A DNA stretch of 64,000 nucleotides from Parahoeflea alexandrii (GTDB taxonomy: Bacteria > Pseudomonadota > Alphaproteobacteria > Rhizobiales > Rhizobiaceae), in NCBI RefSeq assembly GCF_024105735.1, contig NZ_JAAAML010000002.1:248001-312000 (forward strand), in the 5' to 3' direction. Positions 1 through 8,742 of this stretch are shown here, one piece after another. Made by a program: the position numbers and the translations under genes. Within the stretch, counting starts at the first letter, position 1, and each line of letters begins with the position of its first letter. The notes beneath the pieces were generated by a model, which saw nothing but the letters and a program-made list of their open reading frames with translations, was not told the origin of the DNA and searched no databases.

Positions 1-540
1 TTCCTGGCCGTCATCCTCGCCGGTGTCGATCAGGCCCGCCGCCAGCGGATCGACCAGGATCCGGCCAGCTTCAAGATCGACCGTCGGCACGGCAGCCAGC
101 GTGAACGGGATCACCACCGGCTTCCGGCCCTCGTCGCGCAGTTCGAGAAGATCACCGCCGCCGAAATCCAGCACGCCCGACACCGTGCCCCAGAACCGGC
201 CTTCCGCGTCCCAGGCTTCCAGCCCCTCGAGATCGGCATGGAAATATTCGCCCTCCTCCAGCTCCTCGTCATCGAGGCTGGAGCGGTCGATGAACAGCTC
301 GAGGCCCTTGAGCGCTTCGGCGGCATTGCGGTCATTGATGCCGCGGAAGCGCACCACGACAACGGTCTTGGCAAAGCGGTGATCGAGGACCTCGAACCGG
401 CGGCCGTCCGCGGTGTAGAGCGCGCCGTATTCGGCAATCGCCATCGGATCCTCGGTGAACGGCTTGACCCGCACCTCGCCGCGAAGGCCCTGCGCCGCGC
501 CGACGATGCCGATGAGAATGGGGTGCTCAAGCTTGGTCAT
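1..540 (-). CDS. rimM: ribosome maturation factor RimM (C-terminus cut by window edge)
   Basis: RimM binds ribosomal protein S19 and assists late maturation of the 30S head. The start at 540 gives [20 protein letters not shown], the conserved family N-terminus with the GxxGxxGxR-like turn. An N-terminal RimM beta-barrel covers about residues 8-85 and a PRC-barrel follows from about 95. All 180 codons to the window edge are open and no stop is reached, so only the last residues are missing. It lies 100 bp downstream of rpsP on the same strand, the usual rpsP-rimM order. A strong hairpin between the two genes suggests partial termination after rpsP. Family assignment is firm; the ribosomal role is family knowledge. 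Confidence 0.95.
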   Translation of the reverse strand, partial: MTKLEHPILIGIVGAAQGLRGEVRVKPFTEDPMAIAEYGALYTADGRRFEVLDHRFAKTVVVVRFRGINDRNAAEALKGLELFIDRSSLDDEELEEGEYFHADLEGLEAWDAEGRFWGTVSGVLDFGGGDLLELRDEGRKPVVIPFTLAAVPTVDLEAGRILVDPLAAGLIDTGEDDGQE

Positions 541-568
541 GGACATCTCCGGGGTGGGCAACGCGAAA

Positions 569-589
569 CGGGCGGCATCAAGCCGCCCG
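569..589 (-). other. GC-rich hairpin between rpsP and rimM
   Basis: CGGGCGGC and GCCGCCCG form a perfect 8-bp stem around a 5-nt loop, about 28 nt before the rimM start. No T-run follows it on the minus strand. It could be a second stem in the rpsP-rimM leader that protects or pauses the transcript. Function is not known. Confidence 0.4.
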
Positions 590-604
590 CACTATAGCGC
601 AAAA

Positions 605-626
605 CGCCCATCCGTCAGGATGGGCG
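605..626 (-). terminator. intrinsic terminator after rpsP
   Basis: A perfect 9-bp stem (CGCCCATCC / GGATGGGCG) with a 4-nt loop lies 14 nt past the rpsP stop. On the minus strand it is followed at once by TTTT. It probably ends part of the rpsP transcript, so rimM would be expressed by read-through or from its own promoter. Confidence 0.75.
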
Positions 627-640
627 AGACGCTGTCGCAA

Positions 641-1051
641 TTATTCCGCAGCTGCTTCTTCTGCAGGTGCTTCGGCCGGTGCAGCAGCGGCTTCGGCGGC
701 AGCAGCGGCTGCATCCTCTTCCTTCTGCTTCTTCTCGGCGGCGCGTTCCTGCGCCTTCTTGCCGGGCTTGGCCTTGTTCGGGTTGTTGCGGGCATCGCGG
801 GTCATCATGCCGGCTTCAGCCATGAAACGGGCGACGCGGTCGGTCGGCAGCGCGCCGTTGTCGAGCCAATGCTGGATGCGCTCCTGGTTGAGGCTGACGC
901 GGGTCGCGTCGTCCTTGGCCAGCATCGGGTTCCAGTAGCCCAGACGCTCGATGAAGCGACCGTCGCGCGGGCTGCGCACGTCGGCAACGACAACATGGTA
1001 GTAAGGACGCTTCTTGGAGCCGCCACGGGCCAGACGAATTTTCAGTGCCAT
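641..1051 (-). CDS. rpsP: 30S ribosomal protein S16
   Basis: S16 is a 30S assembly protein. The 136-aa product opens with [20 protein letters not shown], the family signature, followed by the [16 protein letters not shown] block. The conserved fold ends near residue 85. The remaining 50 residues are a Lys-rich then Ala/Glu-rich tail, longer than in enterobacterial S16 (about 82 aa) and common in Rhizobiales. The gene sits 81 bp after a chorismate mutase gene, in the ffh-CM-rpsP-rimM order of this lineage. The start has good support from the conserved N-terminus. Confidence 0.98.
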   Translation of the reverse strand: MALKIRLARGGSKKRPYYHVVVADVRSPRDGRFIERLGYWNPMLAKDDATRVSLNQERIQHWLDNGALPTDRVARFMAEAGMMTRDARNNPNKAKPGKKAQERAAEKKQKEEDAAAAAAEAAAAPAEAPAEEAAAE

Positions 1052-1132
1052 TTTCTTTTCCTTTGAGTAAGCAGACTTGTTGGCTGTTGGGTTGAAACTC
1101 TTCGGACGCTGTTCAGCGCCAGATTGGTGAAA

Positions 1133-1429
1133 TCATTTCGAAGCTGCCTGCTTGTGATGCTGGATGACTTCGCGAATGACGAATTCGAGAAATTTTTCGG
1201 CGAAATCCGGATCGAGATCGGCGGATTTCGCCAGATCGCGCAGCCGGGCAACCTGCTCGGCCTCGCGATTCGGGTCGGATGGCGGCAGGTCGGCCGAGGC
1301 CTTCAGAGCGCCGACGGCCTTGGTCACCCGGAACCGCTCGGCCAGGATATGGATCAGCGCCGCGTCGAAATTGTCGATCGAACGGCGGAATTCCTTCAGC
1401 TGCGCCATGGCTTCACTGCTGGTGCTCAT
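1133..1429 (-). CDS. chorismate mutase (AroQ class, stand-alone)
   Basis: This enzyme converts chorismate to prephenate, the branch point to phenylalanine and tyrosine. The 98-aa product is almost wholly alpha-helical, as expected of the AroQ fold. It has the helix-1 arginine region (LKEFRRSIDNFD), the LAERFRVTKAVGALKA block with the active-site Arg/Lys, and the later REAEQVARLRDLA helix. Length matches a single-domain monofunctional mutase rather than a PheA or TyrA fusion. It starts 9 bp after the ffh stop and precedes rpsP, so it is probably co-transcribed with SRP and ribosomal genes. That is a conserved Rhizobiales arrangement without an obvious metabolic reason. Confidence 0.9.
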   Translation of the reverse strand: MSTSSEAMAQLKEFRRSIDNFDAALIHILAERFRVTKAVGALKASADLPPSDPNREAEQVARLRDLAKSADLDPDFAEKFLEFVIREVIQHHKQAASK

Positions 1430-1438
1430 GTGCCGCCC

Positions 1439-3031
1439 TCACTTCTTCTTCGGCAGGCCGGGAAGGCCGCCTCCGCCAAGACCGGGCAGCTTCGGGCCGC
1501 CCAGACCGGGCAATCCGCCAGGAAGACCCCCAGGCATTCCGCCCGGCAGGCCGCCCATTCCCGGGGCCTTGCCGAGGCCGGCGGCTTCCGCCTGCTTCTG
1601 CAGCGCCTCGAGCTGCTTCGGGTCCATCTTCGACAGATCCGGCATACCGCCCATTCCACCCATGCCGCCAGGAAGCCCCATCTTGGAAGCCAGCCCGCCC
1701 ATGGCCGCGCGCATCATGCCGCCGCCCTTGCCCTTGCCACCCATGGCCTTCATCATGTCGGCCATCTGCCGGTGCATCTTCAAGAGCTTGTTGATGGCGG
1801 CCGCATCTGTGCCGGAACCGGCGGCGATGCGCTTCTTGCGCGAATGCTTGAGCAGGTCGGGATTGGCGCGCTCTGCCTTGGTCATCGAGCCGATGATGGC
1901 GAGCTGGCGGGCAAACGTCTTGTCGTCCATGCCGGCCGCCGACATCTGGTCCTTCATCTTGCCCATGCCCGGCATCATGCCCATGATCCCGCCCATGCCG
2001 CCGAGCTTCTGCATCTGTCCCAGCTGCTCGGCCAGATCGTTGAGATCGAACTTGCCGGTCTTCATCCGGGCGGCCATCGCCTGGGCCTTCTCGGCGTCGA
2101 AATTCTCCGCCGCCTTCTCGACCAGCGAAACAATGTCGCCCATGCCGAGGATCCGGTCGGCGACGCGGCGGGGATGGAATTCCTCCAGCGCGTCCATCTT
2201 CTCGCCGGTACCGATCAGCTTGATCGGCTTGCCAGTGACCGCCCGCATCGACAGCGCCGCACCGCCGCGGCCGTCACCGTCCATGCGGGTCAGCACCAGT
2301 CCGGAAATGCCGACGCGCTCGTCGAAATTGCGCGCCAGGTTGACCGCGTCCTGACCGGTCAGCGCATCGGCCACCAGCAGGATCTCGTGCGGGCTAGCGC
2401 GCTTCTTGATCTCGGCCATCTCCGCCATCAGCGGTTCGTCGATATGCGTGCGGCCGGCGGTGTCGAGGATGACCACGTCGTGGCCGCCGAGTTTCGCCGC
2501 CTGCACCGCGCGCGCAGCAATGTCGGTGGGCGACTGGCCGGCGATGATCGGCAGCGTGGCGACCCCGGTCTGCTCGCCGAGCTGGCGGAGCTGCTCCTGT
2601 GCCGCCGGACGGCGCGTGTCGAGCGACGCCATCATGACCTTCTTCCGGTCACGCTTCTCGAGCCGGGCCGCGATCTTGGCCGAGGTCGTGGTCTTGCCCG
2701 AGCCCTGCAGGCCGACCATCATGATGACGACGGGGGCAGCCGCATTGAGGTCGATCGCAACGCCTTCTTCACCAAGCAGCGCCACAAGCTCGTCATGGAC
2801 CAGCTTGACCACCATCTGGCCGGGCTTGATCGACTTTACGATCTCGGCGCCGACGGCCTTCTCGCGCACCCGGTCGGTAAAGCCCCGGACCACTTCCAGC
2901 GCCACGTCGGCCTCCAAGAGCGCGCGGCGAACCTCGCGCATGGCTTCCGACACATCCTTCTCCGACAGGGCGCCGCGCCCGGTCAGGTTGTTGAGGATGG
3001 AGCCAAGCCGGTCCTGGAGATTTTCAAACAT
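1439..3031 (-). CDS. ffh: signal recognition particle protein Ffh
   Basis: Ffh is the SRP GTPase that binds signal sequences and 4.5S RNA and hands nascent membrane proteins to FtsY. The 530-aa product starts MFENLQDRLG. It has the N helical bundle (about 1-90) and a G domain with P-loop GLQGSGKTTT at 107-116, DTAGR and TRMDGDGRGG. The methionine-rich M domain runs from about 330. The last 60 or so residues are an unusual Gly/Pro/Leu/Met tail ending PKKK, making the protein longer than the approximately 450-aa E. coli Ffh. The receptor FtsY is encoded at 15.5 kb. The adjoining chorismate mutase and rpsP suggest one operon. Confidence 0.97.
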   Translation of the reverse strand: MFENLQDRLGSILNNLTGRGALSEKDVSEAMREVRRALLEADVALEVVRGFTDRVREKAVGAEIVKSIKPGQMVVKLVHDELVALLGEEGVAIDLNAAAPVVIMMVGLQGSGKTTTSAKIAARLEKRDRKKVMMASLDTRRPAAQEQLRQLGEQTGVATLPIIAGQSPTDIAARAVQAAKLGGHDVVILDTAGRTHIDEPLMAEMAEIKKRASPHEILLVADALTGQDAVNLARNFDERVGISGLVLTRMDGDGRGGAALSMRAVTGKPIKLIGTGEKMDALEEFHPRRVADRILGMGDIVSLVEKAAENFDAEKAQAMAARMKTGKFDLNDLAEQLGQMQKLGGMGGIMGMMPGMGKMKDQMSAAGMDDKTFARQLAIIGSMTKAERANPDLLKHSRKKRIAAGSGTDAAAINKLLKMHRQMADMMKAMGGKGKGGGMMRAAMGGLASKMGLPGGMGGMGGMPDLSKMDPKQLEALQKQAEAAGLGKAPGMGGLPGGMPGGLPGGLPGLGGPKLPGLGGGGLPGLPKKK

Positions 3032-3477
3032 TGCGTCGTCCTGTGGTTGCTGGGGTCTCCAGCCAATATGGGACGGGCATTACGCAAAGCCAAACGACAC
3101 CCGAGGGCGCATCGCGCTGTCGGGTGTTGACCTCCGGTGCTCAGGCGTTTCGCTTGACCGTTCAAACCGGTACGGTTTGAAGAAAGGATTCAAGCGACCA
3201 TCAGAAACATCCCGGTCGGCGGCTCGGAGTCATGCTCGTCGCAGATTTGAGCGCGATAAACAGGAAAAGCGTGGCGGAGTCAAGGTTGGGGGCTCTTTGG
3301 GGCCGACAACGCACTCCGGACAAAGGTTTCGAGAATCATTGTGTCAATCGCCTGGCCACCGCGGCAACCGTTTCCCTACCGGACATAAAAAGCGGCAATA
3401 TGTCTCTCGGTACCTCCTTATTCCTGAAAGAATGTGCTGCTATCGTCCATTCACTCGCCAAGAAATGAAAGCAAGAC
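3032..3477. other. 446-bp intergenic region between ffh and trhA
   Basis: No convincing gene was found here. Short frames of up to 78 codons lack family-like sequence. The region must hold the promoters of the divergent ffh and trhA genes. It contains a hairpin at 3097-3127 (ACACCCGA / TCGGGTGT around a 15-nt loop) in the ffh leader and a palindrome at 3161-3181. A purine-rich stretch, AAGAAATGAAAGC, just before 3478 may supply the trhA ribosome binding site. Confidence 0.6.
3161..3181. promoter_or_regulatory. 9-bp inverted repeat, operator-like
   Basis: TTCAAACCG-GTA-CGGTTTGAA is a perfect 9-bp inverted repeat with a 3-bp centre. Its size and symmetry fit a dimeric TetR-type repressor site better than a terminator, because no T-run follows on either strand. 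It lies 130 bp upstream of ffh and about 300 bp upstream of trhA. No regulator gene is adjacent, so the cognate protein would have to be encoded elsewhere. Function is inferred from shape only. Confidence 0.45.
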
Positions 3478-4113
3478 ATGTATCCCAGCTACACCAGATC
3501 AGAACGCGTTGCCGACGGCAGCATGCATGCCATCGGCGTCACCGGGGCGCTGCTTGGTGCGATCCTGTTGCTCGTCTGGGCGGCACCGGTCGCCTCGCCC
3601 TGGGAGATCACGGCAATCTCGGTCTATGCGATCACGCTGATAGGCACCTTCACGGCCTCGGCGTTTTATCACATGACCCCGTGGGAAAACCTCCGGCCTG
3701 CCTTGCGGCGCATCGATCATGCGGCGATCTACCTGAAGATCGCCGGCACCTACACGCCGCTGGTGGTCATGATCGGTTCGGGCCTCGCCTACGCCGTGCT
3801 GGGCATTATCTGGGCCCTGGCGGTGATCGGAATGGTGCTCAAGCTGGTCTTCTGGAGCACTCCCGGCCAGTTTGGCCCCGCGCTCTACCTGATCATGGGC
3901 TGGATGAGCGTCGTGCTGTTCTGGTCGTCATGGTCGGACCTGCCCATTGGCTACATCATAGCCGGCGGGCTGCTCTACACCGTCGGCGTGGTCTTCTATG
4001 CAGCGAAGAGGATGAAGTTCTCGAACGCCATCTGGCATGGCTTTGTCATCGCCGCCTCGGCCTGTTTCTTCGTGGCCATCACGGTTGCGACGACCCAGCA
4101 GGCCGCGGTGTAA
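3478..4113 (+). CDS. trhA: hemolysin III / TrhA (PAQR-type) membrane protein
   Basis: This is a 211-aa, seven-helix membrane protein of the hemolysin III / YqfA (TrhA) family, related to eukaryotic PAQR receptors. Family landmarks include ASAFYHMTPW in the first third, RRIDHAAIYLKIAGTYTP in the middle, and a conserved His near the C-terminus (NAIWHGFVIAAS). These supply the Ser/His/Asp residues thought to bind zinc. Related proteins have been linked to membrane energetics and fatty-acid balance; haemolysis is not a secure function. It appears monocistronic, facing the SLC13 permease gene convergently. Confidence 0.9.
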   Translation: MYPSYTRSERVADGSMHAIGVTGALLGAILLLVWAAPVASPWEITAISVYAITLIGTFTASAFYHMTPWENLRPALRRIDHAAIYLKIAGTYTPLVVMIGSGLAYAVLGIIWALAVIGMVLKLVFWSTPGQFGPALYLIMGWMSVVLFWSSWSDLPIGYIIAGGLLYTVGVVFYAAKRMKFSNAIWHGFVIAASACFFVAITVATTQQAAV

Positions 4114-4256
4114 CGGTCTCATTCCGTCCGGATGCGGACCGGAAACCTCAAGACAGGCTGCAACGCTGGCCGCCTGTGCCGCCGGCGGTGCTTCCGGGTT
4201 TCATTGCATCCGTCGTGGCAGCGCTTGTTCTCCTTCATGCGCGGGGCAATGCCCCT

Positions 4257-6023
4257 CTAGAACGGCCAGACCCACGCGATCATCGGCACCGCGACGACGA
4301 TCACGATCACCTCGAGCATCAGCCCCATGCGCCAGTAGTCGCCGAAGCGGTAGTTGCCGGGACCCATGATGATGGTGTTGTTCTTGTGGCCGATGGGGGT
4401 GAGGAAGGCGCAGGACGCGGCCACCGCCACGCCCATCAGGAACGGGTCCGGGCTGGCGCCGATGGAGTTGGCGACGCTCACCCCGATCGGCGCGGCGATC
4501 AGCGCGGTCGCGACATTGTTGAGAAAATCCGACAGCGTCATGGTGATGATCATCAGCACCATCAGCACGCCCCAGGCCGGCAGATTTTCGGTCAGATTGA
4601 CGATCTGACCGGCGATCAGTTCGCTTCCGCCGGTCTCTTCCAGCGCACCGGCAACCGGAATGAGGCAGGCCAGAAGCACGATCACCTTCCATTCGATCAA
4701 CGCGTAGAAATCGCGGCCGCTGATGATGCCGAGAAGCAGGTAGGCAACAACGCAAAGCCCGAGCGAGATCGCCAGTGAGGTGATCCCCATAACCGACAGG
4801 GCGATGGCGGCGGCGAAGATACTGATCGCCAGAAACGCCTTGGTCCGCTGCATCACCTCGAGCCGGCGGTTTTCGAGCGGCAGCACGCCGAGCCACTGGC
4901 TGGCGGCGGCGATATTCTTGTCGGGCCCGATCAGCAGCAACAGGTCGCCTGCCTTGATCGGCAAGTGACCGACCCTTTCGCGAAATCGCCTGCCCTGCCG
5001 CGACAGGCCGAGCAGCGTCACCCCGTGCCGCTGGATCAGCCGCAGCCCCAGCATGGTGCGCCCGACGACGGAAGATTCTTCCGGCACGATGGCCTCGACC
5101 AGGCTCAGCGACTTGCCCATCAGCCCGCCCTGGTCTTCCGTGCCGATGACATCGAGTTCGGCCGCACCCATGAAGGCCTCGATCTGCTTGGGATCTCCCT
5201 CCAGCACCAGGAAATCGCCTTCGCGGATCTCGCGGGCCTGGGAAAAGCCGGGCAGGCGCTTGCCCTGGCGCGCCAGCCCCAGGATGCTCACATCATTGTC
5301 GTCGGCGACCGGATAGAGTTCGCCCACCGACTGGCCGATCGATTTGGACCCTTCCTTGACGCGGGCTTCGGCGACGTAGAGACCGGCGTCCCCCTCGAGC
5401 GAAATCGTGTCCGCCCGCTCCGGGATCAGCCGCCAGCCAAGGAAGGCCACATAGGCGATGCCGGCGGTGGCAACCGCGATGCCGACGGGGGCGAAATCGA
5501 ACATCGAATAGGGCGCACCCAGGACATCCTGGCGGTACTGGGCGATGACAATGTTGGGCGGCGTGCCGATCAGGGTGATCATGCCGCCAAGGATGGTGCC
5601 GAAGGACAGGGGCATCAGCGTCAGCGACACAGCCCGCTTGGCCTTGCGCGCGGCATCCATGTCGAGCGACATCAGCAGCGCCAGCGCCGCGACATTGTTG
5701 ATGATCGCCGACAGCACCGCACCCACCACCGCCATGATGCCGATATGCACCGGAAGCGCCCGGTCGGGCCGGGTGACATAGCGGGCGATCATTTCAACGG
5801 CGCCGGAATTCATCAGCCCGCGCGAGACGATCAGCACGAGCGCGATGATGACCACCGCCGGATGACCAAAGCCGTGAAACGCATCCTCGGGCGCAATCAG
5901 CCCTGCCATCACGGTGACCATGAGCGCAACGAAAGCAACCAGATCGTAGCGGAAACGCCCCCAGACCAGGAGCCCGAACAGGACGACGAGAATTCCAAAA
6001 AGCATGATCTGGTCGGTCGTCAT
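4257..6023 (-). CDS. SLC13-family permease with two TrkA-C domains
   Basis: This is a 588-aa inner-membrane transporter of the SLC13/ArsB (ion transporter) superfamily. N-terminal helices (about 1-190) and C-terminal helices (about 400-588) flank a cytosolic insert carrying two TrkA-C/RCK_C-like regulatory domains. Such proteins carry sulfate, dicarboxylates or phosphate; the substrate cannot be read from the sequence. The helix-turn motif FLNNVATALIAAPIG near the C-terminus is typical. The ATG at 6023 is preferred over an upstream in-frame ATG at 6086 because GGAGAGG lies 8 nt before it. The gene ends convergently 144 bp from trhA. Confidence 0.88.
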   Translation of the reverse strand: MTTDQIMLFGILVVLFGLLVWGRFRYDLVAFVALMVTVMAGLIAPEDAFHGFGHPAVVIIALVLIVSRGLMNSGAVEMIARYVTRPDRALPVHIGIMAVVGAVLSAIINNVAALALLMSLDMDAARKAKRAVSLTLMPLSFGTILGGMITLIGTPPNIVIAQYRQDVLGAPYSMFDFAPVGIAVATAGIAYVAFLGWRLIPERADTISLEGDAGLYVAEARVKEGSKSIGQSVGELYPVADDNDVSILGLARQGKRLPGFSQAREIREGDFLVLEGDPKQIEAFMGAAELDVIGTEDQGGLMGKSLSLVEAIVPEESSVVGRTMLGLRLIQRHGVTLLGLSRQGRRFRERVGHLPIKAGDLLLLIGPDKNIAAASQWLGVLPLENRRLEVMQRTKAFLAISIFAAAIALSVMGITSLAISLGLCVVAYLLLGIISGRDFYALIEWKVIVLLACLIPVAGALEETGGSELIAGQIVNLTENLPAWGVLMVLMIITMTLSDFLNNVATALIAAPIGVSVANSIGASPDPFLMGVAVAASCAFLTPIGHKNNTIIMGPGNYRFGDYWRMGLMLEVIVIVVAVPMIAWVWPF

Positions 6024-6172
6024 GGACTGTGCCTCTCCGCGGAATGAACGGACAACGGTTTTGAGGCCTTGGGGTTGCATAGCCACGTAGGGCGGTCAAC
6101 TTTTTCCTGTCTGGTGGCATGCGCTGCCCGGAACGGTGAACGCGGGTCCGGGCAGCACTTGAGCCGCTGTTT

Positions 6173-7156
6173 CTATTGCGCCAGATACTGGTTGGTGTAC
6201 CAGCCCGCAACATCCGGCATCTCCTTGTGCACGTCGCCATTGGCGTCACGCAGGATGCCGGCCTCAAACAGGAACCCGGTGATGCCGGTGATCAGTTCGG
6301 GATCGATCAGACCGACGGGCTCGCCCGGATCACGCAGATACCCGCCTTCGACAAGCGCTGCCATCGAGGCATGCACCAGCTCCGGATTGGAGAGCATGCC
6401 GGCGGTTTCAGAAACCAGGATATCGGCTGCCTCGGCCGGATTGTCCGCGGCGAAGGCGTAACCGCGCTGCGCAGCCTCGACGAAGGCGCTCGCGGTCTCT
6501 CCGTTCTTCGCAAGCCAAGTGGAATTGCCGCCCAGAAAGGTCGTGTGCTGGTCCGGTACGCCATAGTCGGAATAGTTGAACCAGCGTTGCGGGCGGTTGA
6601 GCAGGACCGAATTGACCCCCTCCCAGGTACTCACTTCCAGGGTGAAATCGACCGAACCATTGGCCAGCGCCTCGTAGGCCGAGGTCCCGAGCGTCACCGT
6701 GTCGAAGCTGCCCTCGCCGCCGTCATGGCGGATGATCGACGAGATCAGCGCATTCTCCCAGGCGCTGCCGAAGCCGGCATAGGTGAGGCCGTCGAGATCG
6801 GCGGGGCGCTTTATGTCCTCGCGGTCGCCATTGAACACCAGCCGCCCGGTCTCGTGCTGCACCACCGCCATCACTGCCGTCATGTCGGCCCCCATCGAAC
6901 GCTGGCTGTGAAAACCGACGGCGCTCAGGATGCCGAACTGGGCCACGCCGGTGGCGACCAGCGTGCCTGACGAAGTGTCGGTGTAGGGCAGGATCTCAAC
7001 GTCGAGACCCGCGTCGTTGAACCAGCCCTTGGCCTGGGCCACATAAAGCCCGACATGGTTGGTGTTGGGCGTCCAGTCGAGCGCCACGGTGAGTTTTTCG
7101 GCAGCTTGCGCGGGAACGGCAACAATCAGCGCAAGGGCTGTGAGAAGATGTTTCAT
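6173..7156 (-). CDS. thiY: ABC transporter substrate-binding protein, thiamine-precursor type (ThiY-like)
   Basis: This periplasmic NMT1/THI5-like binding protein has 327 aa. It starts with a signal peptide (MKHLLTALALIVAVPAQAA), then LDWTPNTNHVGLYVAQAKGWF, the signature of pyrimidine-precursor binders (ThiY captures N-formyl-aminopyrimidine; others bind HMP). It is the last gene of the TPP-riboswitch operon, 2 bp after the ATPase gene, which strongly supports a role in thiamine-precursor uptake. The exact ligand is inferred from family and context. The start at 7156 is fixed by the signal peptide; longer in-frame extensions run through the neighbouring ATPase gene and are not real. Confidence 0.9.
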   Translation of the reverse strand: MKHLLTALALIVAVPAQAAEKLTVALDWTPNTNHVGLYVAQAKGWFNDAGLDVEILPYTDTSSGTLVATGVAQFGILSAVGFHSQRSMGADMTAVMAVVQHETGRLVFNGDREDIKRPADLDGLTYAGFGSAWENALISSIIRHDGGEGSFDTVTLGTSAYEALANGSVDFTLEVSTWEGVNSVLLNRPQRWFNYSDYGVPDQHTTFLGGNSTWLAKNGETASAFVEAAQRGYAFAADNPAEAADILVSETAGMLSNPELVHASMAALVEGGYLRDPGEPVGLIDPELITGITGFLFEAGILRDANGDVHKEMPDVAGWYTNQYLAQ

Positions 7157-7158
7157 GA

Positions 7159-7908
7159 TCAGTCTCCGGTTTCGGTAAGAAGCGTGTCGAGAAGCTCGGC
7201 CTCGAGGCGGATGGCCCGGGGCGAAAGCGTGGCGCCGAGGCGCGGACGGCGGTCCGGCACCTCGAATTCGGCGATGATGCGGGCGGGACGGGGCGACAGG
7301 ACGTAGATCCGGTCCGACAGCGCCACCGCCTCGCGCACATCGTGGGTGACCAGAACCGTGGTCCAGTGCGCATCCTTGAAGCGGCTCTCCAGCCAGCGCT
7401 GCATCCCGGCGCGGGTGAGCGCATCGAGCGCCCCGAAAGGCTCGTCGAGCAATTGCACCGGCCGGTCCTGGACAATGGTGCGCATCAGCGCCGCGCGCTG
7501 GCGCATGCCGCCGGACAATTGCGCAGGGTAATGCTGCTCGAATCCCTCCAGCCCGAAGGCTGCAAAAAGCGGCCGCACTTTTGCCCGTGCTTCCATGCGG
7601 CCCAGACCCTGGACCTCGAGCCCGAGGATGACGTTGTCGATGATCCGCCGCCACGGCATCAGCGCGTCACGTTGCGGCATGAAGGCAAAGGCACGGGAGC
7701 GTTCATCCAGCGGTGCGCCGCCGACCCGGATCTCGCCGCGATCAGGCGTCAGAGCCCCGGTCAAGAGCCGCAACAGGCTCGACTTGCCGCATCCCGAAGG
7801 GCCAAGGATAGACACGAACTCGCCTTGAGCAACATGCATCGATACACTATCGAGCACGGGGATCCCGCCGAGCGAGAGACAGATCTTGCTCAGTTCGAGC
7901 GCGCTCAT
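7159..7908 (-). CDS. thiZ: ABC transporter ATP-binding protein (ThiZ-like)
   Basis: This is the 249-aa cytoplasmic ATPase of the thiamine-precursor importer. Motifs are all intact: Walker A GPSGCGKSS, the Q-loop in FMPQRDALMPW, the signature LSGGMRQR, Walker B VQLLDEPFGALD, and the switch His in LVTHDV. It belongs to the taurine/nitrate/NMT1-type ATPase branch. Its ATG overlaps the permease stop (ATGA), and the binding-protein gene begins 2 bp after its stop, so the three subunits are translationally coupled. Confidence 0.9.
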   Translation of the reverse strand: MSALELSKICLSLGGIPVLDSVSMHVAQGEFVSILGPSGCGKSSLLRLLTGALTPDRGEIRVGGAPLDERSRAFAFMPQRDALMPWRRIIDNVILGLEVQGLGRMEARAKVRPLFAAFGLEGFEQHYPAQLSGGMRQRAALMRTIVQDRPVQLLDEPFGALDALTRAGMQRWLESRFKDAHWTTVLVTHDVREAVALSDRIYVLSPRPARIIAEFEVPDRRPRLGATLSPRAIRLEAELLDTLLTETGD

Positions 7909-8738
7909 CGCCCCGCCCCCGCCTGCCGCCATCCAAGCACGATCCATTGCATCAGCGCCGTTGCCCCGAACAGGGCAAGCGTCAGGGCCGAGCTGATCAC
8001 CACGGCGGCAAGCATCAGGTCCGGCCGGAAGCTGTTCTTGGCGTTGAGAATGACGATGCCGAGCCCGGCGCGGGCGCCGACATATTCGGCAAAGATCGCC
8101 GCCACCACCGCATAGGTGATCGAGATCCGCAAGCCGGCAAAGAAGTAGGGCATCGCCGAGGGAAACCGGGCGCGGCGGAAGATGCCTACCCGGGACGCGC
8201 CCATCGAACCGAGCAGCGCCTCGATCTCGGGTTCGGTGGATTCGTAACCGTCGACCAGCGCGATCAGCATCGGGAAAAAGGTGACAAGCGCCACCAGCAG
8301 GATTTTCGGCGTCAGCCCGAAGCCGAACCACAACACCACCAGCGGCGCGATCGCCACCAGCGGCAGGGTCTGGCTGATGACGAACACCGGAAACAGCGCC
8401 CGCCTCAGCCGAGGAACGAAATCGATCAGCACCGAGAGCGTGAAGGCAAGCGTGAGCGAGAAGGCAAAACCCGTCAGCGTCGCCTGCAGGGTGGGCAGCG
8501 TGTTGGCCCACAACAGCTCCCGATTGGCGGCAATCTGGCCGATCACCCGCGACGGCGCCGGCAGCACCAGCGCCGAAACACCCGACACAAGGACATAGAT
8601 CTCCCACGCCGCCAGCGCCGCCGCGACACTGAGAATGGCCGGCAGGCCCTGGCGGATCCGGGTTGAAGTTTTGAGAAGCAGGGACGGCATGCGGCCACGA
8701 GGCCGCGCCGCCGGCGCGCCGGACGATGAACCTGTCAT
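7905..8738 (-). CDS. thiX: ABC transporter permease (ThiX-like)
   Basis: This is the 277-aa inner-membrane permease of the thiamine-precursor importer, with the BPD_transp_1 fold and about six helices. After a short basic N-terminus come the first helix (about 35-55), the LPAPSRVI loop and a cytoplasmic coupling loop near EALLGSMGASRVGIFRRARFP (EAA-like). It begins 4 bp after the YkoF-like gene and overlaps the ATPase gene by 4 nt. One permease gene suggests a homodimeric channel. Confidence 0.88.
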   Translation of the reverse strand: MTGSSSGAPAARPRGRMPSLLLKTSTRIRQGLPAILSVAAALAAWEIYVLVSGVSALVLPAPSRVIGQIAANRELLWANTLPTLQATLTGFAFSLTLAFTLSVLIDFVPRLRRALFPVFVISQTLPLVAIAPLVVLWFGFGLTPKILLVALVTFFPMLIALVDGYESTEPEIEALLGSMGASRVGIFRRARFPSAMPYFFAGLRISITYAVVAAIFAEYVGARAGLGIVILNAKNSFRPDLMLAAVVISSALTLALFGATALMQWIVLGWRQAGAGR

Positions 8739-8742
8739 GGAA

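Noticed and set aside
1124-3130. A 668-codon plus-strand frame opposite ffh and the chorismate mutase gene
   Set aside because: It mirrors two firmly identified genes and its composition is typical of antisense shadows in GC-rich DNA.
2406-4778. A 790-codon plus-strand frame across ffh, trhA and the SLC13 gene
   Set aside because: It crosses three real genes and an intergenic region, with no protein-like domain.
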